Part shown: one piece after another, positions 18,302-26,978 of the stretch
Position numbering within the stretch: the first letter of the stretch is position 1
Layout: every line of letters starts with the position of its first letter
NCBI RefSeq assembly: GCF_002929305.1
Contig: NZ_PJIO01000013.1
Location: 51,188-115,187, forward strand
Source: Arthrobacter sp. GMC3
Lineage (GTDB): Bacteria > Actinomycetota > Actinomycetes > Actinomycetales > Micrococcaceae
Length of the DNA stretch: 64,000 nucleotides
Reading direction: 5' to 3'
Notes under the pieces: generated by a model
The model's database searches: none
Told to the model about the DNA's origin: nothing
Seen by the model: only the letters and a program-made list of their open reading frames with translations
Made by a program: the position numbers and the translations under genes

Positions 18302-19285
18302 ATGGCCCTGCAAGTTCCCGTCGCCACAGCGTCAACCTCGCCGGCTCCGGTTCGCCCCGCCCAGTCACGACCCAAGAAAAAAGGTCGTGGCTGGGCGGGG
18401 CGGTTGGAGCACTGGCTGTATTTGGCGCCCGCGCTCATCGTCCTGATCGCGCTGCTGGGCTACCCGCTGTACCAGCTGATCAACATGTCCTTGTACGACT
18501 ACCGCCAGGCACAGGTCAGTGGCAATGCGCCGCTGAACTTCACCGGCCTGGAGAATTACCGGATTCTGGTCTCCGACCCCGAATTCTGGACAGTCCTGGG
18601 CAACACCGTCATCTTTGCCACCGCTTGTGTAGTCTTCACGTTGCTGGTGGGCGGCGCATTGGCGGTCTTCGCCACCCGCCTTCGCCCCTGGGTTCGGACC
18701 ACCTTGTTCGCTGTTTCCCTGGGCGCCTGGGCCACCCCCGCCGTGACCGGCAGCGCCGTGTGGCTGTTCCTTTTCGATTCCACCCAGGGCCTTGTCAACA
18801 AGGTGCTGGCTGGCATCGGACTCAGCGGCTTCAGCGACTTCTCCTGGACTTATGACAAATGGACCGCCTTTGGTCTGGTCGCCAGCGAAGTTGTCTGGTG
18901 TTCCTTCCCGTTCGTCATGGTCACCGTCTACGCCGGCATCCAGGCGATTCCCACCGAAGTTGTTGAGGCGGCACGCCTGGATGGCGCATCCATGCCCCGC
19001 ATTTTTACCAACATCATGCTGCCCATGCTGCGCCCGATCGTCATGATCGTCACCATCCAGTCGATCATCTGGAACTTCAAGATCTTCTCGCAGATCTACA
19101 TCATGACCAATGGCGGTGGCATTGCCGGGCAAAACATGGTCCTGAACGTTTACTCCTACCAGCAGGCGTTCGCGGCCAGCCTCTACGGGCTCGGCTCCGC
19201 GCTGGGCGTCATCATGACTGTCCTGCTCATGGTCATCACCGTTGTTTACCTGCGACTACTCAAAAGGAGTGGTGAAGTACTGTGA
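18302..19285 (+). CDS. Sugar ABC transporter permease (MalF/UgpA family)
   Basis: The 327-aa membrane protein has a polar, basic 35-residue N-terminus and then six predicted helices starting at LYLAPALIVLIALLGYPLY. The EAA loop is seen at EVVEAARLDGASMPRIFTNIMLPML in its core form VEAARLDGA. AGGAAAGG precedes the ATG. It overlaps the second permease by 4 nt. It forms the channel of the importer with that protein. Confidence 0.92.
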   Translation: MALQVPVATASTSPAPVRPAQSRPKKKGRGWAGRLEHWLYLAPALIVLIALLGYPLYQLINMSLYDYRQAQVSGNAPLNFTGLENYRILVSDPEFWTVLGNTVIFATACVVFTLLVGGALAVFATRLRPWVRTTLFAVSLGAWATPAVTGSAVWLFLFDSTQGLVNKVLAGIGLSGFSDFSWTYDKWTAFGLVASEVVWCSFPFVMVTVYAGIQAIPTEVVEAARLDGASMPRIFTNIMLPMLRPIVMIVTIQSIIWNFKIFSQIYIMTNGGGIAGQNMVLNVYSYQQAFAASLYGLGSALGVIMTVLLMVITVVYLRLLKRSGEVL

Positions 19286-20184
19286 CCACGCTTAAGGTGA
19301 GCCAGCCCGGCTCCGTGACTCCCCGACGTCGTGCGAAGGAAAAGAAGTCCCGCAAGGGCTGGGGCTCCAACGCTGTTGGACTGCTGATTGCCGCGTTCGT
19401 GGCGTTCCCGCTCTACTGGATGCTGCTCTCGGCCCTGAAGCCCAAGACGGCGCTCGACGCCGGCGACTCCACCCCCTGGACGCTCACCCCGTCTTTTGAC
19501 TCGTTCGCCCGCGTACTGAGCGTGAACAACTTTGGCCAGTACTTCCTGAACTCGGTGATCGTGGCCCTGAGCGTGGTGGTGCTTTCCACCGTGCTGGCAT
19601 TCCTTGCCGCCGTGGCCCTGACCCGCTACAACTTCAAGATGCGCACCAAACTACTCATCATCATTCTGGTGGCACAGATGGTCCCGATCGAGGCCCTGAC
19701 CATCCCGCTGTTCTTCCTGTTCAAGGGCTTTGGTGAGGCCATCCCGGCTGTGGGCCTGAACCATTTGGGGTCACTGATTTTGGTCCATGTTGGCTTCTCC
19801 ATCCCGTTCGCGATCTGGATGCTGCGTGGCTTTGTGGCCGCCGTTCCGATCGAGTTGGAGGAGGCGGCCAAGCTCGACGGCGCCAGCAGCTTCAAGTTTG
19901 TCCGCTCGGTATTGTTCCCCCTCGTGGCCCCGGGTGTGGTGGCCTGTTCGGTGTTCTCGTTCATCTCCACCTGGAACGACTTCTTGTTTGCCAAGACATT
20001 CATTATTTCTGCCCAGGAGAACTCCACCATGCCCATGGCGCTGCTGTCGTTCTTCAAGCCGGACCAGAATGACTGGGGCGCCATCATGGCCGGCTCGGTC
20101 ATCATGACCATCCCGGTATTGATCTTCTTCATCGCCGTCCAACGCAAGCTGGTTTCCGGCCTGGCCGGCGCCGTCAAGGGCTAA
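19282..20184 (+). CDS. Sugar ABC transporter permease (MalG family)
   Basis: The 300-aa second permease has a basic N-terminal tail and six helices. Its EAA loop is ELEEAAKLDGASSFKFVRSV (residues about 192-211). The start overlaps the preceding stop (GTGA), so the two permeases are translationally coupled. It pairs with the MalF-type permease and needs an ATPase encoded elsewhere. Confidence 0.92.
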   Translation: MTTLKVSQPGSVTPRRRAKEKKSRKGWGSNAVGLLIAAFVAFPLYWMLLSALKPKTALDAGDSTPWTLTPSFDSFARVLSVNNFGQYFLNSVIVALSVVVLSTVLAFLAAVALTRYNFKMRTKLLIIILVAQMVPIEALTIPLFFLFKGFGEAIPAVGLNHLGSLILVHVGFSIPFAIWMLRGFVAAVPIELEEAAKLDGASSFKFVRSVLFPLVAPGVVACSVFSFISTWNDFLFAKTFIISAQENSTMPMALLSFFKPDQNDWGAIMAGSVIMTIPVLIFFIAVQRKLVSGLAGAVKG

Positions 20185-20210
20185 GCCCCTCCCCCAAGAA
20201 AAGGCTCTCC

Positions 20211-21827
20211 ATGACCTCCCACACTCTTGTTCCCGCGCCCTGGTCAGTTGTTGACGCAGGCTCCTCCCTGACCCTCGCTTCGACGACGTCGCTCGCCTCC
20301 GATCCGCGCCTGGCCAATGCCCGCCGCTGGTTCGGCAAGGCGTTGGGCGCGGCAACTGGGTGGGATCTGGCCGTGGCCGGCGTCGACGGCGAAGCCACCA
20401 TCGTCTTCGTTTTCGACGCCGAGCAGCCCGCGGAGGGCTACCGGCTCACCATCGGCGAGAAGGTTCTGATCGAGGCGTCCTCGGATGCTGGCGCCCTTTA
20501 CGGCGCTCAAACCGTGCTGCAGCTCCTTGGCTCACAGGCCTTCCGGGCGGCCCCGGTTGGTGCTTCGGCGTGGACTCTGCCCACCCTGACCATCACCGAC
20601 AAGCCGCGCTTTGGTTACCGCGGCGTCATGCTCGACGTGGCCCGGCACTTCCAGCCCAAAAACGACGTCCTGCGCTTCATTGAGGTCGCCGCCATGCACA
20701 AGCTCAATGTGCTGCACCTGCACCTGACCGATGACCAAGGCTGGCGCGTGGAGATCAACGCGTTCCCGAAGCTGACGGAGGTGGGCGCCTGGCGCCGCGA
20801 GTCCTCGCTCGGTGCGTGGCGGGCCGGGATCTTCGACGGGGCACCGCACGGCGGTTTCTACACCCAGGATGACCTGCGCGAAATTGTGGCCTTCGCCGCT
20901 GCACGCAACATCACCGTTATCCCGGAGATCGACGTTCCAGGGCACAGCCAGGCAGCCATCGCCGCCTACCCGGAGCTGGGCCTGCCCGGTTCTTCCTTGG
21001 AGGTTTGGACACGGTGGGGCATCAACCCCAACGTTCTGGAGCCCACTGCCTACGCCGTCGACTTCTACAAAGTTGTCCTCGACGAGCTCATGGAGATTTT
21101 CCCGTCGCAGTGGATCGGGCTCGGCGGCGACGAGGTTCCGCTGGATCAGTGGGAGGCCAGCGAGTTCGCCCGCAAGGCCGCAGCGGATCTGGGCTACGAA
21201 TCCGTGGCAGGGCTGCACGGCTGGTTCATCGCTCAGTTGGCCGCGCATCTGCGCCAGGCCGGTCGCAAGACTGCCGTCTGGGATGAGATTGGCGACGTCG
21301 GATTGCCCGAGGGCGCATTGGTCCACTCCTGGCGCGGGTACCAGGGCGGGCTGGACGCCCTGGCCGGCGGCTACGACGTCGTCATGTGCCCCGAGCACAA
21401 GCTGTACCTGGATCACCGCCAGGCCGACGGCGACGGTGAACCCGTTCCGGTGGGCTTTGTGACCACGCTGGAGGCGGTTTACAGTTTTGATCCGATGCCT
21501 CAAACGTCGGCGCAGGACTTCCCTGGCCGTTTGCTGGGTGCCCAGGCCAATATTTGGTCCGAGCACCTGCCCTCGGCCCGGCGCATCGACTACGCCGCCT
21601 ACCCGCGCCTGAGCGCGATCGCCGAGGTCTTCTGGTCAGACCCGCAAAGCCGAGACTACCCCGGCTTCCTGCGCCGCCTGAGCGAGGGTCATCTCGGCAG
21701 GCTGGCGGCCATGGGCGTTGAGTTCCGTCCGCTGGATGGTCCGCACCCTTGGCAGCAGCGCCCCGGAATTGTTGGGTGGATGCGTGACTACGATCAGGAA
21801 CAGCTCGACGCTGCTGGCAAACTATGA
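20211..21827 (+). CDS. Beta-N-acetylhexosaminidase, GH20
   Basis: The 538-aa glycosidase releases terminal GlcNAc from chito-oligosaccharides. The N-terminal GH20b-like domain spans about residues 1-125. The catalytic barrel has FGYRGVMLDVARHF, LHLTDDQGWR, DVPGHSQA and the catalytic pair Asp307-Glu308 in LGGDEV. No signal peptide is seen, so it acts in the cytoplasm on imported oligosaccharide. AAAGGCTCTCC precedes the ATG. The neighbouring importer and the 4-nt overlap with the IclR gene fit a chitobiose utilisation operon. Confidence 0.93.
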   Translation: MTSHTLVPAPWSVVDAGSSLTLASTTSLASDPRLANARRWFGKALGAATGWDLAVAGVDGEATIVFVFDAEQPAEGYRLTIGEKVLIEASSDAGALYGAQTVLQLLGSQAFRAAPVGASAWTLPTLTITDKPRFGYRGVMLDVARHFQPKNDVLRFIEVAAMHKLNVLHLHLTDDQGWRVEINAFPKLTEVGAWRRESSLGAWRAGIFDGAPHGGFYTQDDLREIVAFAAARNITVIPEIDVPGHSQAAIAAYPELGLPGSSLEVWTRWGINPNVLEPTAYAVDFYKVVLDELMEIFPSQWIGLGGDEVPLDQWEASEFARKAAADLGYESVAGLHGWFIAQLAAHLRQAGRKTAVWDEIGDVGLPEGALVHSWRGYQGGLDALAGGYDVVMCPEHKLYLDHRQADGDGEPVPVGFVTTLEAVYSFDPMPQTSAQDFPGRLLGAQANIWSEHLPSARRIDYAAYPRLSAIAEVFWSDPQSRDYPGFLRRLSEGHLGRLAAMGVEFRPLDGPHPWQQRPGIVGWMRDYDQEQLDAAGKL

Positions 21828-22633
21828 CCATGACCGAAATTGCCGAGCAGCGTAACTCCTCATCCTCTCTTCGCAAAGCGTTGCGATTGCTCTCTGTCAT
21901 ATCGGAGAATCCCGCGGTGCCGGAGGGCTTGGCGCTGACGGAGCTGGCAAAGATTTCCGGCATCAACAAGAGCACCGTGCTGCGTCTGGTATCCCCGCTG
22001 ATCGATGAAAATTTAATCGATCGGGACCGGGTCAGCGGAAAGTTTCGGCTGGGATTTGGCAGCCTGCGCCTGGGGCAGTCGTACTTGGATTCTCTGGATC
22101 TGCGCAGCGCCGCCAATGAGGAGCTACGGGCCTTGATGCGGGAAACCGCGAATACGGTCCACCTGGTGATTCTGTCCGGCCACGACGTGGTCTACGTGGA
22201 CAAGGTCGAGGATGAGGCCACGGTGCGCATGGCCTCCCGTGTGGGCGCCACGATGCCGGCCTACTGCACGGCCGTGGGCAAGGCCATCATGGCTTACAGT
22301 TCCGAGGAAGTTGTTTCCTCCATCCTGTCGGTGCCGTTGCGAGCCATCACGCCCAAGACCATCACAGACCCGGCCGCATTGAGGTTGGAGCTGGCTGCAG
22401 TACGTCGACGCGGCTACTCCATCGACGACCGCGAAAATGAGCCCGAGGTTCGCTGCGTCGCCGCACCGATATTCAACCACGACGACGTCGTGGTTGCGGC
22501 GCTGAGCGTCTCCTCCCTGACCTCGCGCATGACACCGGCCAAGGTGCGCGAGGTTGGGCCGATGGCTGCCGTCGTGGGGCTGCGCATCTCGGCGAAGCTG
22601 GGCTCGCGCAGGGCCGCGGCTTTGACGAAGTAG
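21824..22633 (+). CDS. IclR-family transcriptional regulator
   Basis: The 269-aa regulator has an N-terminal winged helix (about residues 15-75, LTELAKISGINKSTVLRLVSPL in part: INKSTVLRLVSPL) and a C-terminal effector domain with VHLVILSGHDVVYVDKVE and the AYCTAVGKAIMA motif. Its ATG overlaps the hexosaminidase stop. It is the likely local regulator of the importer/GH20 operon. In Streptomyces the corresponding genes answer to the GntR-type DasR, so an IclR regulator here is a different solution. Confidence 0.9.
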   Translation: MTMTEIAEQRNSSSSLRKALRLLSVISENPAVPEGLALTELAKISGINKSTVLRLVSPLIDENLIDRDRVSGKFRLGFGSLRLGQSYLDSLDLRSAANEELRALMRETANTVHLVILSGHDVVYVDKVEDEATVRMASRVGATMPAYCTAVGKAIMAYSSEEVVSSILSVPLRAITPKTITDPAALRLELAAVRRRGYSIDDRENEPEVRCVAAPIFNHDDVVVAALSVSSLTSRMTPAKVREVGPMAAVVGLRISAKLGSRRAAALTK

Positions 22634-22669
22634 GTCTTCCGGGGACAGGACGCTGCCAGCGTCTGAACA

Positions 22670-23131
22670 TTAGCTGGCGAGCGTACCCCGGCGGACGACA
22701 GCATTGATTACTTCGGCCGCCGTCGGCGCAATGAGCGTGGGGAAACGTACTTCCGCAGGCCATTTCATGCCTCGTGAAACCCAGATCGTTTCTAGACCTG
22801 CGGCTTGGCCACCGGAAATGTCAGCGGTTGGGTGGTCCCCCACCATCCAACCTCCGGTGACCTCGGAATGCAGTCGCTGGGCTGCAATGTGGAAAATTTT
22901 GGGATCAGGCTTCTTCACGCCTACTGCTTCGGAGGTCACCACAGCATCCACGTACGGATCCAGCCCGACTTTTTGGATTTTGAGATTTTGTTGAGTCATT
23001 GTTCCGTTGGCGACGATAGCTATTTTCCAACCTTGCTGTTTGGCATTCTTGAGCGCCTTCTTGGTGCTGTCGGCCAAGGTCAGCCAGGCCGCCTCAGAAT
23101 CAGGCCTTCCGGGTGCTGATGTGAGGCGCAC
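22670..23131 (-). pseudogene. Truncated HAD-family hydrolase
   Basis: The reading frame (153 aa from GTG) matches only the C-terminal part of a HAD phosphatase: VANGTMTQQN (motif II), VGVKKPDPKIF (motif III Lys) and GDHPTADISGGQAAG (motif IV). The first 70-80 residues with the nucleophile motif DxDxT are missing. A stop codon at 23150-23152 lies seven codons upstream in the same frame and ends an unrelated small membrane protein. It is therefore a 5'-truncated remnant, though it could still be translated. Confidence 0.75.
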
Positions 23132-23149
23132 CAGAATTCTCCCCGATAG

Positions 23150-23365
23150 CTACGCCCGTGAAACTGTGGTTTTTTGATGTTTTGAGTATCTTCGCCACCG
23201 GATCACGAGCAATATTGCCTGCGAGGTACCTGCAGACAATAAGGCCACAGCAAGCACGGACATGAGGCCGAAGTTGTCTCGGGGTGCGATGGCCAAACCT
23301 ATGGCCATGAGCGCGACTGCAACAGCTAACACGATGACGGGTTTCTTCCCTGCTGCTTGCTTCAT
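23150..23365 (-). CDS. Small two-helix membrane protein
   Basis: The 71-aa product has two hydrophobic helices (VIVLAVAVALMAIGLAIA and LMSVLAVALLSAGTSQAILLV, about residues 9-26 and 33-53) and a basic C-terminus. GAGGAG lies upstream of its ATG. No homolog is recognised. It sits directly in front of the truncated HAD gene in the same frame. The 292 bases further upstream (23366-23657) show no convincing gene. Confidence 0.55.
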   Translation of the reverse strand: MKQAAGKKPVIVLAVAVALMAIGLAIAPRDNFGLMSVLAVALLSAGTSQAILLVIRWRRYSKHQKTTVSRA

Positions 23366-23657
23366 GCCCAGGATTCTCCTCTACTTGCTGGCCGCTCGCA
23401 ATTGCTATGGCCATCGTTTCAGCCGAACTCTTGCCGCACCTTCGGTGCAAGCGACGATGGTGACAAGCGGGCCAGCTGTAGCCGATGTGTCATTTGCGAC
23501 CGATATGGGTTCGGCGCATGATCCGCCGTCAACGTGAAAGACACTAACGCCCGAGAGCAACGGCGGCTTGTTGGTCTATGGGAGCACCACCTGGCCGATC
23601 TCCTGTCCCTCGCCGGATGGGCTGACAAACGGGAGGACCAGGGCAATCGGGTGATGC

Positions 23658-24143
23658 CTAGCTGAGCTGCACCTTGCAGCTCTTGCCGGTGGGTTCACCA
23701 TCAAGGGTGAACTCAAAGTTGAGGAGTCTTGCGCTCATCGGCGGTTCCGGAGCGTAGCCCCAGCACCCGTCCCACTCGGTTCCGGTGCCAGCCACTTTCC
23801 CGCCAACCCAGCGGTATTCCGTGCCGACGTCGTCCGTGAGCCGCACTTTGACCCGGCTCAGAACGGGCTCGCCGGGCATGATGGGGAATCGCCCAGCGGC
23901 CTCTGTCCCGTGACGTTTTCGCAACTCCGCCCAGTGCTCAATTTCCTGGACATGACGTTGATCCCGAAGGCGCGTCTCAAGGCTCGGCACGCCTTCAATG
24001 TAGACGGCAACGCCTTGCATTTCTGAAGATTCACCTACGCCGGGCGGAAGTAGAAACGTCGGATCTATACCGGCAAAGCGCACATCTATGCCGTCACTAG
24101 TGGCAATGATGAGATCACCAGGGGCGGAAATAATCGTCGTCAT
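23658..24143 (-). CDS. Hypothetical protein, 161 aa
   Basis: I do not recognise the family. The protein is soluble, with a mixed beta-rich composition, no signal peptide and no membrane segments. It has codon usage like its neighbours. Its start overlaps the end of another small frame on the same strand (24115-24342) by 29 nt, which suggests a two-gene unit. The ribosome-binding site is weak. Confidence 0.65.
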   Translation of the reverse strand: MTTIISAPGDLIIATSDGIDVRFAGIDPTFLLPPGVGESSEMQGVAVYIEGVPSLETRLRDQRHVQEIEHWAELRKRHGTEAAGRFPIMPGEPVLSRVKVRLTDDVGTEYRWVGGKVAGTGTEWDGCWGYAPEPPMSARLLNFEFTLDGEPTGKSCKVQLS

Positions 24144-24342
24144 TGGCCCACTCTAACCCCACATCATAAAGCGCAGTTCTCCTTCTCAATTCGCCGTAGG
24201 TCGCCGTAGCTTCGCCCAGCAAGGGTTTCCTGCATAGGAATAGCGGATTCCATTGGGCTGCCTGTCGCAGGATTTGATCATGTATATCGGGACGGTTGTC
24301 AATGTTTGGTCCTTCTTGCGGATGGTTTAAGAACCGGCGCAC
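24115..24342 (-). CDS. Hypothetical small protein upstream of the 161-aa gene
   Basis: The frame gives 75 aa from a GTG at 24342. The part from about residue 14 (NIDNRPDIHDQILRQAAQW) reads like a real protein start: AAGGA lies at the right distance before an ATT codon there, so a rare ATT start is possible. It overlaps the following gene by 29 nt. The TetR-type operators at 24350-24405 lie directly upstream, so it may be divergently controlled with the ketopantoate reductase-like gene. Confidence 0.45.
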   Translation of the reverse strand: MRRFLNHPQEGPNIDNRPDIHDQILRQAAQWNPLFLCRKPLLGEATATYGELRRRTALYDVGLEWANDDDYFRPW

Positions 24343-24349
24343 AGCACCA

Positions 24350-24405
24350 AGCGGAATTGACCATTCCGTTCAGTGTAGATTGGTAGCGGAATGAACAATT
24401 CCGCT
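24350..24405. promoter_or_regulatory. Two tandem TetR-type operators
   Basis: AGCGGAAT-5 nt-ATTCCGTT (24350-24370) and AGCGGAAT-5 nt-ATTCCGCT (24385-24405) are near-perfect and perfect inverted repeats with the same arms, 35 bp apart centre to centre. They lie between the minus-strand small gene and the plus-strand reductase. The TetR gene at 25352 in the same unit is the probable binder. Confidence 0.65.
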
Positions 24406-24428
24406 TAGTCAGGTAGAGGGAAGCAGCC

Positions 24429-25301
24429 ATGAAAATTCTTGTGTACGGTGCCGGGGTTACCGGAAGCCTGTTCGCGGCCCGCTTGCATGAGGCCGGGCAC
24501 CACGTCTCCCTCCTCGCCCGGGGCGAGCGTTTGACTGCCCTTCGAGAGCACGGCGTACTGCTCGCCGAGGGCGACGGCCCTGCCACTAGGCAGGTTCCGG
24601 TCCCCGTGGTCGAGCACCCGGCCGGCCCGTATGACCTGATAGCGGTCATGGTCCGCGCCCATCAGGTGGAAACCGTGCTCGAGTCGATCGCCGGGCTCGA
24701 CGGAGACGTGCTGTTCCTTGTGAGCTGGGCGGCCGGTCCGGAGCCGTTGGGCGCGGCAATCGGCCGCGGGCGCGTGATGCTCGGCTTCCCCACGGAGGCT
24801 GGCACCATGGACGGGCAGGTGGTTCGCTACAGGGCGAGCTCGCCAATGACCCGCCTGGTGACGATGCCGATTGGCGAACCCGATGGTCGCGTGACTCCGC
24901 GGCTGGAACGAATCGTGCAGGCGTTCCGCTCGGCAGGACTCAACGCCAAGGTCGAACCCAAGATGGACGCCTGGCTCAAAACGCATGCCGCGTTCGCGGT
25001 GCCGCTGGGGCAGGCCGTGTACGCTGCGGGCGGCCCGGGGGCCTTGGCCGGCAACCAGGAAGGGATAAAGGCCATGATCCGGCTCATGAGACTGAACCTC
25101 GGAGCCATGCCGACGCGGCCGGTCCCCGGAGCCTTTGGCGCGTTGCGCACCATGCCTGAAGGCTTCCTCGTGGCAGTGTTCCGCAGATTCCTGAGTGGAC
25201 CGACGGCCGCACATAGCGGCCTGAGCAACGCCTCTCCCGCGGAGTCCGCTGAACTCGAGCGGGTGGCCGAGCAACTGCGCGCCATTGCAATTGGCCGTTA
25301 G
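24429..25301 (+). CDS. Ketopantoate reductase-like oxidoreductase (ApbA/PanE family)
   Basis: The 290-aa protein has an N-terminal Rossmann fold (MKILVYGAGVTGSLFAARL, NADPH-binding GxGxxG at residues 8-13) and an all-helical C-terminal half. It resembles ApbA/PanE proteins, which reduce 2-oxo acids such as ketopantoate. The paired TetR regulator and operators suggest an inducible accessory role rather than pantothenate synthesis. AGGTAGAGGGAAG precedes the ATG. Confidence 0.8.
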   Translation: MKILVYGAGVTGSLFAARLHEAGHHVSLLARGERLTALREHGVLLAEGDGPATRQVPVPVVEHPAGPYDLIAVMVRAHQVETVLESIAGLDGDVLFLVSWAAGPEPLGAAIGRGRVMLGFPTEAGTMDGQVVRYRASSPMTRLVTMPIGEPDGRVTPRLERIVQAFRSAGLNAKVEPKMDAWLKTHAAFAVPLGQAVYAAGGPGALAGNQEGIKAMIRLMRLNLGAMPTRPVPGAFGALRTMPEGFLVAVFRRFLSGPTAAHSGLSNASPAESAELERVAEQLRAIAIGR

Positions 25302-25351
25302 ATGACATTTGCATCGGCGAGTACCAATCTGATGGTGGTGACCCATCGGAG

Positions 25352-26008
25352 ATGGATAATGATTTGATGCCAATCAACGAACCCCTCGCACGCCCGAAAC
25401 GCAAAGACGCGGCCTTGAATAGTGAGCGTCTTGTGCAGGCGGCGCGTGAGGTGTTTGCACGGCAGGGGCTTTCGGCAACGCTGGAGGACATCGCCCAGCA
25501 CGCGGGAATCGGAGTCGGGACGGTCTACCGGAATTTCGCCAGCAAACGCCAGATCGTCGAGACCTTGTACGACGCGGCGGTCGATTCTGCCTTGTCCGAG
25601 GCGCAAACGTTGCTAGATATCGAAGACCCGTGGATAGCAATCGTGACCTTTTTTGAGGTCACAGCGGCCAGCCAGGCGCGGGATCGCGGATTGTGTGAGA
25701 CATTTCTTGGACACGATAGCTTCGGACCGAACGAGCGTGCCGCTGAGAAAATCGTCGCCGTTCTATCTCCGTTGTTCGACCGAGCCAGCAAGGCGGGAGT
25801 TCTCCGCAAAGGGGTAACCGTCACGGACATCGGCCCGATCTTCGCCATGCTCAATGGTGTTTACCGGATGAGCGATGCAAGTCCCGAGCTGTGGCGACGG
25901 TATCTAACACTCATACTCGACGGACTCCGGGCAAGCGACCGGCCAGCACTACCGCTACCCGCGCTGGATGTCGCTTCGTTCACAACTGCACTCACGACCT
26001 CTCACTGA
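25352..26008 (+). CDS. TetR/AcrR-family regulator
   Basis: The 218-aa protein has an N-terminal TetR helix-turn-helix (about residues 25-70: ATLEDIAQHAGIGVGTVYRNF in part, IGVGTVYRNFASK) and a helical ligand domain. It follows the reductase gene by 50 nt. ATG at 25352 or 25367 are both possible starts. It probably represses itself and the reductase through the 24350-24405 sites. Confidence 0.88.
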   Translation: MDNDLMPINEPLARPKRKDAALNSERLVQAAREVFARQGLSATLEDIAQHAGIGVGTVYRNFASKRQIVETLYDAAVDSALSEAQTLLDIEDPWIAIVTFFEVTAASQARDRGLCETFLGHDSFGPNERAAEKIVAVLSPLFDRASKAGVLRKGVTVTDIGPIFAMLNGVYRMSDASPELWRRYLTLILDGLRASDRPALPLPALDVASFTTALTTSH

Positions 26009-26123
26009 CTACCCGAAGCGCGGCGCCGCTGTCCGTGGTGAACTGAGCGCTGCGGATAAGCCGGGTTTCCATGGTGTCCGCCCTTCGGCGCGTCCGCCAA
26101 TGTAAGCCATCGTTCTTTCCAGA

Positions 26124-26549
26124 TCAGCCTTCCAGCGCTTTCACACATGCGTTGAGTCCGCGAGTGAGAGCAATGAGATCGGACTGGCTAAGTCCCGAAA
26201 GCATGCTCTCTTCGACTCGATCCACTTCGGCCTGGGCGGCGGAGAGGAGGTCAGTACCGGCCGCCGTGAGTGCAGTCGGTAACGCCCGACCGGAGTCAGG
26301 GCGGGCGGGGCGTTCAACCAGGCCGCGGTCGAGCAATTGCTGCAGCATGGAGTTCATGGACTGGCGCGTCATAAATGTGGCGCGCGCTAGCCCGGCAGCG
26401 GAGATGCCCGGCTCGCGACGTAGGCGGTGAAGACACGAGTACTGGGAAACCGTGAGTGAGTGCGGGCGCAGAGCCGATTCCATGCGAAGGCGAAGCAACG
26501 ATTGCGCCTGCTTCACCAGATACCCGACTTGAACTTCACTATTGCTCAT
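26124..26549 (-). CDS. MarR-family regulator
   Basis: The 141-aa protein has the MarR winged helix (SCLHRLRREPGISAAGLARATFMTRQSMNSMLQQLLDRGLVE; recognition part TRQSMNSMLQQL) flanked by N- and C-terminal dimer helices. It is divergent from a VOC-family gene. Direct repeats that overlap its start codon may be its own operators. Confidence 0.88.
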   Translation of the reverse strand: MSNSEVQVGYLVKQAQSLLRLRMESALRPHSLTVSQYSCLHRLRREPGISAAGLARATFMTRQSMNSMLQQLLDRGLVERPARPDSGRALPTALTAAGTDLLSAAQAEVDRVEESMLSGLSQSDLIALTRGLNACVKALEG

Positions 26550-26595
26550 GTAAGAATTCTGACATAGAATTTAATGTAAGGAAACTGACATAGAA
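26550..26595. promoter_or_regulatory. Tandem 20-bp repeats, candidate MarR sites
   Basis: GTAAG..(A/G)A..CTGACATAGAA occurs at 26550-26569 and 26576-26595 with 17 of 20 bases identical and a 26-bp period. The repeats cover the 57-bp divergent space between the MarR start codon and the VOC gene. A MarR dimer at each would block both promoters. Confidence 0.6.
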
Positions 26596-26606
26596 GGAGT
26601 ATCGCC

Positions 26607-26978
26607 ATGGCCGTCACCGGTCCCGACTTCATTGCCCTACAGGTACGCGACCTCGAGAAGTCCGCGGCCTTTTACGAGAACACCGTCGGTCTGACACGAG
26701 CACCATTCTCGCCTCCACACGCCGTCGTCTTCGATACTCAGCCGACCTTCGCGATACGCGACCCCGAGCCGGGAGTGGATCTCGAATCCGGAAAGCTCGG
26801 GCTCGGCGTCGCACTCTGGCTGCATGATCCTGAGGCTGCCGCCTTGCACCATGCTGTCGCGGAAGCCGGTGCCACCATCCTTCGAGAACTCTTTGAAGGC
26901 CCGTTCGGAATGACATTCGTCTTTCAGGATCCCGACGGATATGCAGTCACAGTTCACGATCGCGCCACACGCAGTTAA
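26607..26978 (+). CDS. VOC (glyoxalase/dioxygenase) superfamily protein
   Basis: The 123-aa protein starts with FIALQVRDLEKSAAFYENTVGL and ends with GPFGMTFVFQDPDGYAVTVHD, the first and last parts of a vicinal oxygen chelate fold. AGAAGGAGTATCGCC is upstream. Metal ligands are hard to assign. The divergent MarR gene suggests it is induced by a small aromatic or electrophilic compound; the function could be resistance or degradation. Confidence 0.82.
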   Translation: MAVTGPDFIALQVRDLEKSAAFYENTVGLTRAPFSPPHAVVFDTQPTFAIRDPEPGVDLESGKLGLGVALWLHDPEAAALHHAVAEAGATILRELFEGPFGMTFVFQDPDGYAVTVHDRATRS

